NCBI RefSeq assembly: GCF_947500795.1
Contig: NZ_CANMTE010000006.1
Location: forward strand, 62,001 to 126,000
Length of the DNA: 64,000 bases
Origin: an uncultured Gelidibacter sp.
GTDB lineage: Bacteria; Bacteroidota; Bacteroidia; Flavobacteriales; Flavobacteriaceae
Reading direction: 5' to 3'
Made by a program: the position numbers and the translations under genes. Positions 25,507-35,237 of the stretch are shown here, one piece after another (position 1 is the stretch's first letter; the number at the start of each line of letters is the position of its first letter). The notes beneath the pieces are model-generated. The model ran no database searches. It worked only from the letters and a program-made list of their open reading frames with translations, and was not told the origin of the DNA.

Positions 25507-27999
25507 ATGGATTTACCAAACGAATATTTTAGAGATTTCCCAATTGAATTTAAACAAATAAATCCAGAAGATTTTCCTGAATTTGATGTTGCAGAAAAGG
25601 TTAAGCTTGAACATGAAAATGGATTTATTGGAGAGTCGTTTATTAACAACATTAATATTCATGAGTCTAATACAGTGGTTCTTAATTGTGGCGTTGGTAG
25701 TGGAAAGACAACTGCTATTATAAAAGCTGTTAAACAGTTCTATGACAATGATGAGTATGTTATTTTTATTGCATCACCTTTTGTTAGCTTAGTCCAACAG
25801 TATTTTTTAGATGTACAAGAAAAAGCGCATATTCCCCAGAATCAAATTTACAGGAATGAATGGATTGGAGAGCGTTCTGATATAGAATATATTGACAAAA
25901 GAGTACATATTGTCACAATCAATACTTTATTGGGTAATCCTGGAGAGGACAGCATAGTTAACTCTAGTTCTAAAAGAAAATATCTAAACGAAATGGTTGA
26001 TTACTGTGAAATAAATGGTAAGAAAGTTGTATTTATTTTTGATGAAATCCATGATTCAATTCATAATTTTAAAGAGAAGTTTATCTTTAACTTATGGAAA
26101 TGGCATAATGTTATTCACAAGAATTTTGTGATAAGTGCTACCTATAGCGAGGCATCGAAAGTTGTCATAGAATATTTGGCAGAGCTTACTCACAACAAAA
26201 TTAGAATTCTTGAGTCAGAAAGAACGAGAATACCAGAAAGGTTGAGTGAATTGCATCTGTACTATGATAATGCTAAAAAGTATACCAATGATAATGGGAA
26301 TTTAGTCGATATAGTAGAAGATGTTTTAAGTAGAGGTCTAGAAATTGATATACTGTGTTTTTCCAAGAAGTTATGTGATGGAATTGTTTCAAATAAAGAG
26401 GAAGGTGCAGGCAAATTACTATTTAATAAGTACGGGGAAGATATTAATAATTGCACTTCTGGATTGGATGATAATACTAGAGTGAATCGAGATGTCCATG
26501 AAAATAGGTATAATAAAGATAAATGTAATATTGGCACAAATTTCAAGTCAGGTGTTAGTATTGAGAATGACAATCATGCTTTTATTTTAATTTTCCCTCC
26601 TATTTCAGCTAGAGGAGATTTTAGAAATTCATATGGTATTTTTAGCGGAGGTATCAACAGTATTGTACAATCTCTAGCAAGAAAAAGGAAAAAAGGAGAA
26701 ATTCATATTTTGCTACCTAAACCAACCAAGTTTAATTTTAATTCCTTCCCATTTAATGAATCTCAGAAATTGGTTTTTAAGAGATATTTTGAACCTATTG
26801 AATATCAAAAAGTCAAAGCGAGTTCAGGCAATGGAATAAGAGATAATAAAACTATTGATTATGTGCCTTTGGAACATCAAAATGAACTCATAAGTAAATT
26901 TTATTATGATGAGTTTAAAGCGAATGTTCAAAGTAGTATTTCTCATATACAAAGCATAAAGGAATCAAGGCTTAATAAAACTAGGTTAGAGTTTCCAGAA
27001 TTTAAATTATTCAAACTTGAAGATGGAGAAAAGTATCTTGCAGATAATTATAAATTCTTCGGTTCAGACCTATCTGGTTATTTAAGTTATGGTGCAGTTA
27101 CGAATCAATTTGTAAATTGTGATTTGGTATCAACAAATTGGAAGCCCACTCAGAGCTTCAAAATTGATAAGATGCAATATGGTTTTGAAAAGTTCTATAA
27201 AAATTACTTTAATGAAGATTGGTTTTACTCGTTAAAAAACAATGTGTCTGATTTATATATTTATCATGAAATTAGAAATGAAATTTTCAATAACTATAAT
27301 ATAAAGCTCTGTGACGCAGAAGGTAATAGCAAATTTGTAAAACCTTTCCAAGACAAACTGTTTGAACAACAATTGATTGCCTTCGCCCAAAGAAAATTAT
27401 TTAGTAACAATACGGGTTTTGTGAACCGATTTAAAGATAATGGTTATGTAATAGATGACGAATATTCTAGAGGAGATTATTTTCTGTCATGTATAGCAAC
27501 TGCGCATTCATTAAATGATAGGGTGGATTTAGATGAGGATACCAGACTTTTAGTCGAGGCATATCTCAGTCTTGATTATTTCCGACTCAAATTGATTAAT
27601 AACATTTTAATTACTGAAGTAAAAAAACAGGAAATAAAATATATCCCTGTTTCAAATGAGAGTTTTTTAATGGATGAAGATATCCTAAGATTTATCTCTA
27701 TGTTGACCAATTTAATTAATAAAGACATTCTGATTAAGAATGATATTTTTAATTTCAAAAGAAGCTTTTCGGAGGGAGCTTCTGGAATGACCCAGTTGAA
27801 TTCATTTTATAAGTATTTGACCAATGATTTTTTCGTAACAAAAAATCGAAAAATTAATCGCGAGGGTTTGAAAGGGAATTTTAAAGTAATCATTAAAATA
27901 AAAGAGTTACCCAATGCGAATGATGTATTAGATTTTTTGACAAAGGCAACAATACTGTTGCCTGATGATTATATGCAAGCTGTAAATTGTATAGAATAA
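25507..27999 (+). CDS. Superfamily 2 helicase-like protein
   Basis: An 830-residue protein with helicase motifs in the first half: Walker A GVGSGKTT (62-69), Walker B/DEIH (179-182), SAT-like motif III (ISATYS, 209-214) and a motif VI-like QSLARKRKKG (388-397). The C-terminal half (about 430-830) has no motif I can name. The order and A/T-rich coding suggest an element-encoded replication or origin-unwinding protein, but that is inference. It precedes the Sak4-like and DUF3871 genes, and a terminator separates it from the integrase. Confidence 0.7.
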   Translation: MDLPNEYFRDFPIEFKQINPEDFPEFDVAEKVKLEHENGFIGESFINNINIHESNTVVLNCGVGSGKTTAIIKAVKQFYDNDEYVIFIASPFVSLVQQYFLDVQEKAHIPQNQIYRNEWIGERSDIEYIDKRVHIVTINTLLGNPGEDSIVNSSSKRKYLNEMVDYCEINGKKVVFIFDEIHDSIHNFKEKFIFNLWKWHNVIHKNFVISATYSEASKVVIEYLAELTHNKIRILESERTRIPERLSELHLYYDNAKKYTNDNGNLVDIVEDVLSRGLEIDILCFSKKLCDGIVSNKEEGAGKLLFNKYGEDINNCTSGLDDNTRVNRDVHENRYNKDKCNIGTNFKSGVSIENDNHAFILIFPPISARGDFRNSYGIFSGGINSIVQSLARKRKKGEIHILLPKPTKFNFNSFPFNESQKLVFKRYFEPIEYQKVKASSGNGIRDNKTIDYVPLEHQNELISKFYYDEFKANVQSSISHIQSIKESRLNKTRLEFPEFKLFKLEDGEKYLADNYKFFGSDLSGYLSYGAVTNQFVNCDLVSTNWKPTQSFKIDKMQYGFEKFYKNYFNEDWFYSLKNNVSDLYIYHEIRNEIFNNYNIKLCDAEGNSKFVKPFQDKLFEQQLIAFAQRKLFSNNTGFVNRFKDNGYVIDDEYSRGDYFLSCIATAHSLNDRVDLDEDTRLLVEAYLSLDYFRLKLINNILITEVKKQEIKYIPVSNESFLMDEDILRFISMLTNLINKDILIKNDIFNFKRSFSEGASGMTQLNSFYKYLTNDFFVTKNRKINREGLKGNFKVIIKIKELPNANDVLDFLTKATILLPDDYMQAVNCIE

Positions 28000-28082
28000 C
28001 AAAGTTAGGAATAGAGGATATTACATAGACTTCCAGTTTATGTAATTTACCTTATATAGACAGCCACATAAAGTGGAATTCA

Positions 28083-28113
28083 GGCTATGCTCAATTTGAG
28101 TGTAGCCTTTTTT
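28083..28113 (+). terminator. Terminator after the helicase-like gene
   Basis: GGCTA-TG-CTCAA pairs with TTGAG-TG-TAGCC around a single-base loop apex region (28083-28107), then TTTTTT. Confidence 0.7.
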
Positions 28114-28158
28114 ATTGGAATTGATTCAAACACATATTAACCTTAAAATTTATAAATA

Positions 28159-29028
28159 ATGAAATTAAGACAATCAGAACGTAAAAGAGCTAAGATAAAA
28201 TTAGCCTTACAAGGAAGTGCTGGAAGTGGTAAAACATATTCCAGTTTAATGTTGGCACAAGGACTTACAGGTAAGGACTTAACTAAAGTGGCTATAATAG
28301 ATACTGAAAATGGTTCAGCAGATTTGTATGCTCACTTAGGGCAATACAACGTGCTCACTTTAGAGCCTCCATTTACACCAGAAAAGTACATTCAAGCAAT
28401 TGATGTGTGTTTGAGGGCAAACATGGAGGTAATTATATTAGATTCTATATCTCAAGTATGGGATGAACTATTGGATTTTCACTCCAAATTGCCAGGTAAT
28501 AGTTTTACCAACTGGAATAAAGTAACTCCAAGGCAAAAAGCTTTCATGGATAAGATACTTCAAGCTCCTGCCCATATTATTGCAACCATGAGAACCAAAC
28601 AGGATTACGTGCTTCAACAAAAGGATGGAAAGTTTATACCTGAGAAAGTTGGACTTAAAGCCATTCAAAGAGATGGAGTAGATTATGAGTTTACTATAGT
28701 GTTTGACATAGATATCAAACATTTTGCTGTAGCAAGTAAGGACAGGACAAATCTGTTTTCTGGTAAACCTGAATTTACAATTAACACGTCAACAGGAAGA
28801 AAAATCTTGGATTGGTGTAACAGTGGTTCTAATCTGGAAGAAGCTAGAGTAAAGATTAAGGAATGCAAGGAATTGGAATCCTTAAGACAGCTTTATGCCC
28901 ATTATGGAAATTGGCGTGAAGAACTTGAATATGATTTCAAGATTCAAAAAGATACCATTGTATCAAAACAAACATTGTTAAACCCTAAAACCTTTAGTAC
29001 AAATGGAACTACAAGTCATAATGCCTAG
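28159..29028 (+). CDS. Sak4-like (RecA-related) phage-type ATPase
   Basis: A 289-residue ATP-binding protein. The Walker A is GSAGSGKT (19-26), preceded by a basic segment, and the Walker B is VIILDSISQVWDEL (near 94-107). IIATMRTKQDYV and a later GVDYEFTIVFDID stretch match the phage nucleotide-binding protein/Sak4 family, RecA-fold ATPases that promote single-strand annealing. It overlaps the DUF3871 gene by 26 bases, so they are co-translated. Confidence 0.78.
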   Translation: MKLRQSERKRAKIKLALQGSAGSGKTYSSLMLAQGLTGKDLTKVAIIDTENGSADLYAHLGQYNVLTLEPPFTPEKYIQAIDVCLRANMEVIILDSISQVWDELLDFHSKLPGNSFTNWNKVTPRQKAFMDKILQAPAHIIATMRTKQDYVLQQKDGKFIPEKVGLKAIQRDGVDYEFTIVFDIDIKHFAVASKDRTNLFSGKPEFTINTSTGRKILDWCNSGSNLEEARVKIKECKELESLRQLYAHYGNWREELEYDFKIQKDTIVSKQTLLNPKTFSTNGTTSHNA

Positions 29029-30025
29029 GCAAGAATTACAATTAAGTCAAGTATCTCTAGATGTGAGAAAGGATAGTGCTTTTAACCTGTCTCAGAAGCC
29101 TTTATTCAAGCTTAAACCATTTATAGAAGCTAATACTATTGATATAGAGATACAGCATCTAAAACAGGATTGTGTCATTCCAGTTTTCTCAAAAGATAAT
29201 GAGAGGACTATAGCCCACCAAGAATTTATAGAATTAGCACAAGAATGTGCATATGAGGTATTTCCTAATCACATTTTTGATGCTCCAGAGATTAGGGTAA
29301 GTCATCAGATTAAAGGTAGGACTCCTTCTGCCATTAATAAATCTGTAAAAGAGCTTTTGGACCATGAGAAGACCATCTATTACGAAAGGATGGCTTTTAT
29401 TATGCGTATTCCAAGTATTACAGAAACAATAAATGGCAATGAGATAGCTTTGACCATTGGGGGAGTAAGGGCTTATAATCAAGAGAACTTATACTCAAAA
29501 AAGTCCTTTGAAAAGTTCAAGTTCTTTATAGGTTTTCAAAATTTGGTATGTTGTAATATGTGTGTTTCAAGTGATGGGTATGTGGAGGACTTGCGTGCTG
29601 ATAGTTATATTGGGATGAGGGCAAAACTATTAGAGGTTCTATATGCTTATCAAGCTGAAAACCATTTCAATAGTTTAAAGCAATTATCTTATGAAAATCT
29701 AACAGAACATCAATTTGCTCAGCTTATTGGAAAGTCAAGACTTTATAATTACTTACCTAAGAAGGATAAACTTGAAATTCCAGAATTGTTACTTAATGAT
29801 GGGCAGATTACCACTGTTGCCAAGGACTATTACCATGATGAAAGCTTTTGTAGAAATGATAATGGAGATATTAATCTATGGAGTGTTTTTAACCTGTTTA
29901 CACAAGCCAATAAGAGTTCTTATATAGATACCTTCTTGGATAGAAATGTCAACGCATTTGAGTTCTCAAGTGGGTTGGCTAAAACTCTCAATGGTGGTGG
30001 AGACTATCATTGGTTTTTGAGTTGA
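29003..30025 (+). CDS. DUF3871 family protein
   Basis: A 340-residue protein matching DUF3871, found on Bacteroidota mobile elements and of unknown function. Recognisable stretches are HQIKGRTPSAINK, the LTIGGVRAYNQENL segment and VCCNMCVSSDGY, which resemble phage-type DUF932 proteins. The first ATG (29003) overlaps the Sak4-like gene; a second at 29021 (MPRQELQL) is an equally good start. It ends the replication/recombination block of the island. Confidence 0.75.
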   Translation: MELQVIMPRQELQLSQVSLDVRKDSAFNLSQKPLFKLKPFIEANTIDIEIQHLKQDCVIPVFSKDNERTIAHQEFIELAQECAYEVFPNHIFDAPEIRVSHQIKGRTPSAINKSVKELLDHEKTIYYERMAFIMRIPSITETINGNEIALTIGGVRAYNQENLYSKKSFEKFKFFIGFQNLVCCNMCVSSDGYVEDLRADSYIGMRAKLLEVLYAYQAENHFNSLKQLSYENLTEHQFAQLIGKSRLYNYLPKKDKLEIPELLLNDGQITTVAKDYYHDESFCRNDNGDINLWSVFNLFTQANKSSYIDTFLDRNVNAFEFSSGLAKTLNGGGDYHWFLS

Positions 30026-30032
30026 GTGAAGC

Positions 30033-30068
30033 CCAATCTCTATTTAATTAGAGGTTGGTTTTTTTTTA
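30033..30068 (+). terminator. Terminator after the DUF3871 gene
   Basis: CCAATCTCT (30033-30041) pairs with AGAGGTTGG (30050-30058, one G-U pair), followed by a run of nine T. It overlaps the 3' end of the convergent membrane-protein gene. Confidence 0.75.
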
Positions 30069-30637
30069 TTATCAATAATTATAGAAATTAAGGCAATCCC
30101 TACAAGTCCTCCTACTAAATAGTACCAGTTGCTCTTTAACCATGAAATTATGATGTCTCCAAATAGGTAGTCAATAATGATGCATATTATCAGGGATACT
30201 GCTAATAGGATTAGAGATTTTTTTATGGTTAAGTCAATGGTTTTAAGTGCTTTTTCAAAAAACGCAATGAGGATTCCATAAAGTATAAAAGTGCCAACAA
30301 TAATTCTTAGTAGGGCTAAGGAAACAGATTCAATTTCGTCACTATAGAGAGACATGAAATAATAGAGAGCATAAATTATTGAACCATAAACTATAATTGC
30401 TAAAATTGTTACTGCCCCATCTTTCTCACTCTCATCTAATCCGATAGTTAGCCATTTTTTTGTCATTAGAAAAAGATAGTAAGATACGAGCGAGGCAATA
30501 AATAGGAAGAATAGAAAAGATAGGATGCTAAATATTGAACTAACTACAATTTCAAAATAATCACTAAAAAAGATAAGCCAAATTATAGAACCTACAACTA
30601 TAATTGACGTTAGAGATGCGAATATTTTATTTTTCAT
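30044..30637 (-). CDS. Six-helix membrane protein of unknown function
   Basis: A 197-residue very hydrophobic protein with about six membrane helices (roughly 7-24, 31-58, 77-97, 105-127, 140-162, 172-190) and a short basic C-terminus (NKKKPTSN). I recognise no family. It is transcribed in the same direction as the restriction-modification block, 157 bases behind it, and could be part of it or an independent cargo gene. Confidence 0.6.
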   Translation of the reverse strand: MKNKIFASLTSIIVVGSIIWLIFFSDYFEIVVSSIFSILSFLFFLFIASLVSYYLFLMTKKWLTIGLDESEKDGAVTILAIIVYGSIIYALYYFMSLYSDEIESVSLALLRIIVGTFILYGILIAFFEKALKTIDLTIKKSLILLAVSLIICIIIDYLFGDIIISWLKSNWYYLVGGLVGIALISIIIDNKKKPTSN

Positions 30638-30794
30638 TTTATTTCTTCACGTTTAAGTCCTGGGTGTTTAAGTGCCAAGAAATTATGGCTTTCATTTTTA
30701 TGAGTTTGGTGAAGCAAAAGTTTTTAAATTAAAAGAGATACTGGATTTTTTTGTTCTTATCTCTCACAATAAATAAGGTAGTTTTTATGTCTAT

Positions 30795-31775
30795 TCAAAA
30801 CATATTGTATTGACCCTCATCTGCCTCTTTTTGTTGTCTAATTTTCTTTCCTTCACCTGTTTCTATTGATTTATCATGTTCAAAATAACTGTTGACCCTT
30901 AAAACACTGTATGATTCTATTCTTTCATTTCCTTCATTGTCTATGACTTTAATAATATCAAGAAGACAATTAATTGAAGAACCATTTTTAAATTCAACTT
31001 TACCTGTTTGAACTAAAGTTTTAAACTCATTTGACTTCATGAAAAATGAAATGGGTTTAGAATTGTATAGACCTTTCCATTTGTATTTTCCTTTTTTTAA
31101 AACTGGTGAAATTATTTCAATAACTGCATCATCAATGGGTTCAGTGTCAATTTTGTCAGTCTCTAAAACATGCTTGTTGAAATCTTGTCTGATTACTATT
31201 AATTCTTTTGAAATAGGTTTCTTATTTATGTCCTCTAATAAAAAAGAAACACTGTGTACTTGATTATCTTTTCTTAATTCTTCATAGAAATTGGATTTTC
31301 TTTTTTTTATTTTATAGTTGTCTTCAACTTCCTGTATTTTAACAGTTAACTCTATTTTTTTTAATTTAATGTTTAGAGCTTTTTCTTCGTTACTTAGCTT
31401 TACCCCTTCAAGTTCTAACTGTTCTATCTGCTTCTTAATATCATCCTCAAATATTTTTTCAATTAAGATTTCAGTTGACTTAGTTAATAATACTGTAAGT
31501 GGAGTTGTTACTACCGCTGTAATTAGTGAAATACAAATCGCAGTTGAGTAAGTTAAATTCTTTCTTTCGTCTTTTCTGGTAAGCTTAAACCACCTTCTAA
31601 TGCCTCCTTCTGCTAAAGCTTCTGTTTCAATTATAATATTTATATTTAAAACATCACATATTTCTTTTATGAGGTAAAGAATCTCTGCTTCACTTTTGTT
31701 TTGTACTAGTGCATTCATTGAATGCGAATTATCATCTAAATAATAGTGTAACTCCAAAAAGTTAGTTTCTCTCAT
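30795..31775 (-). CDS. Membrane-anchored coiled-coil protein coupled to the restriction-modification enzyme
   Basis: A 326-residue protein I cannot name. It has a small alpha/beta N-terminal domain (about 5-62, with HYYLDDNSHSMNALVQNKSE and an EALAEGGIRRWF end), one membrane helix (74-97), a charged coiled coil (107-168) and a beta-rich C-terminal domain (170-300). The start is only two bases behind the stop of the type IIG-like enzyme, so the two are almost certainly translated together. An effector or regulator role in defence is inference. Confidence 0.65.
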   Translation of the reverse strand: MRETNFLELHYYLDDNSHSMNALVQNKSEAEILYLIKEICDVLNINIIIETEALAEGGIRRWFKLTRKDERKNLTYSTAICISLITAVVTTPLTVLLTKSTEILIEKIFEDDIKKQIEQLELEGVKLSNEEKALNIKLKKIELTVKIQEVEDNYKIKKRKSNFYEELRKDNQVHSVSFLLEDINKKPISKELIVIRQDFNKHVLETDKIDTEPIDDAVIEIISPVLKKGKYKWKGLYNSKPISFFMKSNEFKTLVQTGKVEFKNGSSINCLLDIIKVIDNEGNERIESYSVLRVNSYFEHDKSIETGEGKKIRQQKEADEGQYNMF

Positions 31776-31777
31776 AA

Positions 31778-34700
31778 TTAATTATTTTCTATAATAGTAA
31801 TTTCTTCTTTAGAGAGGTTATATAGCCCATAAACCATTTGGTCTATTTCTGAATCTGTTTGGTTTATTTGAGTTTGTAATGCAACAGCTTTTTGTTGCTC
31901 TACCAAAAAGTAATCTTCCCATTCTGCTTTTTGAGATAGAGAAAGGACTATTTTCTTCTTTTTGAGTTCTTTAAGGAAATCAGCATAGGTTAGTTCATAC
32001 CAGTTTTCCAATTTTTTACTTAGCTTATCAAGTTGTTCAAATTCTCTTTGAAGTGTTCTTTGGAATTTTTGTATTATAGAGAATAAAATCTTAGTTTGAT
32101 GCTGTTGTTTTTTTGAAATATTTTCAAAATTATAGCTACCCATTTTTTCAACAGGAATCCCAAAAGGTTCTAAATATTTTGTTTTAAAATAAAAATAACC
32201 CCCGCCATATTCTGAACTTGTATTTTTAATAAAATACCATAATAGTTTACTATTAAGTATTGGCAAAATAGAATTTGAAGTAAATCCTTCTTTTAATAAC
32301 ACTAAATACCCACCAGCATCAGCATATACATCTGTTTCTTTTTTTGTAAAACTTGGTAAGTTTTGTAATTGAGGTGTAATTATATAATCTTTTTCAAATA
32401 AATTTATTTCCCTTGCTCGATGTAAGGAATACCAAAAAGTAGGATTTGTTTTATACCTAACTTTTTTCTCCACTAAACTTTCTTTAAAATTTAAAAGATA
32501 ATCATTAGTTAAAGGAAATTTATCTCTAAATTCATCTGGTTCTAGTGGTACTGTTTTGTTTTTGCTATTTATTTTATGTGGATAGATTACATATTTATTA
32601 GATTTTAACGGTAGGTATCTTTTTATATCTTGCCCTTTTAATACTTCTTTTAAAATTGAAGATTCTAAAATTACATTTTCATTTAATTCTTTTGAAAATC
32701 CATAAAACAAATTATCTTTTATTTCTCCCTCCAGCATAAAAATGTCATCTCCTGTAGTAATAAGTCCCTGATAAATGCCCTCACAAATTTCTTTTAACTT
32801 TGTGCTATTGCTTATTTTGTCCATAATAGATTTACCTTCTACATTTTTTAAAATCCAAGGTTCTTTTGATAAGCTTTTATAATCTATTGTTTTAAATAAA
32901 ATCTCCTCTAAAATTTGTGTAGGGTCTATTTCAATAAATTTTATATTTTCATTTTCCTTTTTAAGATTTATAATACAAGTATATGTCGATGCATCATTAA
33001 ATACTATTTTTGAACCGAAATGTACTATTGAATCTACTGATTTATTTTTAACAAAGAACTCTCTAATTCCTACTCCAAACTCTGCAATTAAGAATTTATG
33101 AGGAAGAATGTATGAGACAACTCCATCTTCATTTATTAAATCATATGATTTTTCCATAAACAAAGCGTACAAATCATATTTTCCTGTAGCCGAGAGATAT
33201 TTTTTTTCTAAAAATATAGTCTGTTCAAAGTAAAACTCCTTTAAACTCTGAACCCTTACATAAGGCGGATTCCCAATAATCACATCAAAACCACCTTTAG
33301 CAAATATTTGAGGAAATTCTTGTTCCCAATTGAAAGCACTATCTCCTGCTACACTTACATCATCAATTAAGGAGTTTCCACATTTTATATTATCACTCAA
33401 ATCATTTAGCTTCCTATTGGGCTGGGCTGTTCTTAACCACAGGGATAATTTTGCTATCTGCACAGACTCTTCATTTAGGTCAACCCCAAAAAGGTTGTTT
33501 TCTAAGATGCTATTTTCAACATCACTTAATACAAAGGCATCTTTGTTATACTTGGCAGAGAGTTCATCAATGTATCTGTGTTCATTGATTAGAAAGTCAA
33601 GTGCTTGGTTTAAGAATGCTCCAGAACCACATGCAGGGTCACATATAGTTAGTTGTAACAGCCAATCTTTATAAAGGCTGAGATTATCCAATCTTTTTCT
33701 ACTTCTTTGCTTTGCTGGTTGGTATACTTCATCTGTAATGTCAAGTTCTACTTTCTTTTCCTCACAAAGTTTTCCAATTGTGTTTTCAACTATGTATTTG
33801 GTGATGTATTTAGGAGTATAAAACACACCATCTTTCTTTCTTTTAGTGTCTGCTTTATTAATAGTTTTTCCTTCTAATTGGGCTGTGATTTCATCCAATT
33901 CATTTAAGGAATTCTCAAAAATATGACCAAGGATATTTACATCTACTTCACTTTCAAAATCATACTCTGAAAGCTGATAGGAATGTTTGTAGAGTAGGTC
34001 ATCATCTATTTGAATGGTATCTAAAATTTCATCTGGTTTAAAGAGCCCGCCATTGTATGGAAAAACATTATATTGCTTTCCTTTAAACCCAGTGTTCAGA
34101 TACCCAAAGTATTTTTTAAACCTGTCATACAATGGAGTATAAGCATCAAGTTCTTTTAACTGTTTCCATTGTTTAAGAATTACTCTGACAGAATTGGGAG
34201 GTAACAGACTTCTATCTTCTGCAAAGAATAAAAACAAAAATCTATCTAAAAGCTTTTGAGATTTTTTGAAAAGCTCCAATGGCTCGAACTGAGGGTTTAG
34301 GACACAGAGATTTTGGAATAATTCTCTTTTAAATAGGGAATAGTCTTTATAGAGTTGTTTAGTGATTAATTCTTCCTGACTTAATGATTCTTCTTTGAGC
34401 TTTTTAGGAATGTTATTCTTTATGTTCTCATAGCCTAAACACAAATAGAGCAATTTGAAATCTTGCTCAGAAATTGTAAATAAGTTGAACTCTATATGTT
34501 CAATGGCATTATCAATATAAAATCTCAGCTTTTCAAAGTTAGAAGTAATAACATAAATGCATCCAGCTTGATTGTTCTTATATCCAAAAGCTTGTTCCTC
34601 TATTTTGCCTAAATCTGTTGTTCTAGTTCCTTTGAGTTCAATAACCCCAATAACCTTGTTCTTAACAATTATTCCTCCATCAGCTTTTTTGCTGTCTTTT

Positions 34701-34942
34701 ACATTTTTGAGTTCCGTGGTAAGATTAAAGTTAGGCTGTGGATTCAAAGTATAACCCAATATTTTCACAAAGAGCTCTCTTAAAAAGCCTTCTTGAAACT
34801 GCTCTTCTTTACTATTTCTTATGTTTTCCTGTATCTCTAGGTTATGGAAATATGCTTTAAATAATTCCCATTTTGACTCTATTTCTACTTTATCCTGAGA
34901 TTGGAGATACTTTGTTACAACTGTGTTTTGGAATAATGGCAT
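31778..34942 (-). CDS. Type IIG-like restriction-modification enzyme (Eco57I class)
   Basis: A 1054-residue single chain. A PD-(D/E)xK nuclease domain is at the N-terminus (Asp88 in KADGG, Glu102 and Lys104 in IELKG). An N6-adenine methyltransferase domain follows, with motif X GVFYTPKYIT (372-381), motif I DPACGSGAF (435-443) and motif IV NPPY (558-561). A TaqI-like specificity region and coiled-coil C-terminus complete it. Such enzymes cut and methylate with one target-recognition domain. The nuclease and methylase motifs look intact, so both activities are likely. The membrane coiled-coil gene follows with a two-base gap. Confidence 0.88.
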   Translation of the reverse strand: MPLFQNTVVTKYLQSQDKVEIESKWELFKAYFHNLEIQENIRNSKEEQFQEGFLRELFVKILGYTLNPQPNFNLTTELKNVKDSKKADGGIIVKNKVIGVIELKGTRTTDLGKIEEQAFGYKNNQAGCIYVITSNFEKLRFYIDNAIEHIEFNLFTISEQDFKLLYLCLGYENIKNNIPKKLKEESLSQEELITKQLYKDYSLFKRELFQNLCVLNPQFEPLELFKKSQKLLDRFLFLFFAEDRSLLPPNSVRVILKQWKQLKELDAYTPLYDRFKKYFGYLNTGFKGKQYNVFPYNGGLFKPDEILDTIQIDDDLLYKHSYQLSEYDFESEVDVNILGHIFENSLNELDEITAQLEGKTINKADTKRKKDGVFYTPKYITKYIVENTIGKLCEEKKVELDITDEVYQPAKQRSRKRLDNLSLYKDWLLQLTICDPACGSGAFLNQALDFLINEHRYIDELSAKYNKDAFVLSDVENSILENNLFGVDLNEESVQIAKLSLWLRTAQPNRKLNDLSDNIKCGNSLIDDVSVAGDSAFNWEQEFPQIFAKGGFDVIIGNPPYVRVQSLKEFYFEQTIFLEKKYLSATGKYDLYALFMEKSYDLINEDGVVSYILPHKFLIAEFGVGIREFFVKNKSVDSIVHFGSKIVFNDASTYTCIINLKKENENIKFIEIDPTQILEEILFKTIDYKSLSKEPWILKNVEGKSIMDKISNSTKLKEICEGIYQGLITTGDDIFMLEGEIKDNLFYGFSKELNENVILESSILKEVLKGQDIKRYLPLKSNKYVIYPHKINSKNKTVPLEPDEFRDKFPLTNDYLLNFKESLVEKKVRYKTNPTFWYSLHRAREINLFEKDYIITPQLQNLPSFTKKETDVYADAGGYLVLLKEGFTSNSILPILNSKLLWYFIKNTSSEYGGGYFYFKTKYLEPFGIPVEKMGSYNFENISKKQQHQTKILFSIIQKFQRTLQREFEQLDKLSKKLENWYELTYADFLKELKKKKIVLSLSQKAEWEDYFLVEQQKAVALQTQINQTDSEIDQMVYGLYNLSKEEITIIENN

Positions 34943-35237
34943 TAATGATTGTTTAGTTTGGACTCTAAATATACAAATGCCAAATGATTAAAGCTAAACA
35001 TAATAAACTATGAAAAATTTCTTTCAAAAAATTTCTAACATTGCAATATCACCCCCACGCACCCCTCCTCAAAGATATACCCCCACTTATTCTTGGTGGA
35101 AAGATTCCCCCGAGCCTATTTTAAAGAAATTTATTTTTTTGCGCACAGATTAGATTCAAGTTGATAGCTGTAGTCTTTTCCTGCGTAGAGATTGATTTCT
35201 TAAGTGGGTTCTTATCTCAACTCAAAAATTATATTTT

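Noticed and set aside
31778-34942. A BREX or type I restriction locus
   Set aside because: The nuclease and methylase are on one chain and no BREX genes (brxA/B/C, pglZ) or separate hsdR/M/S genes are present.
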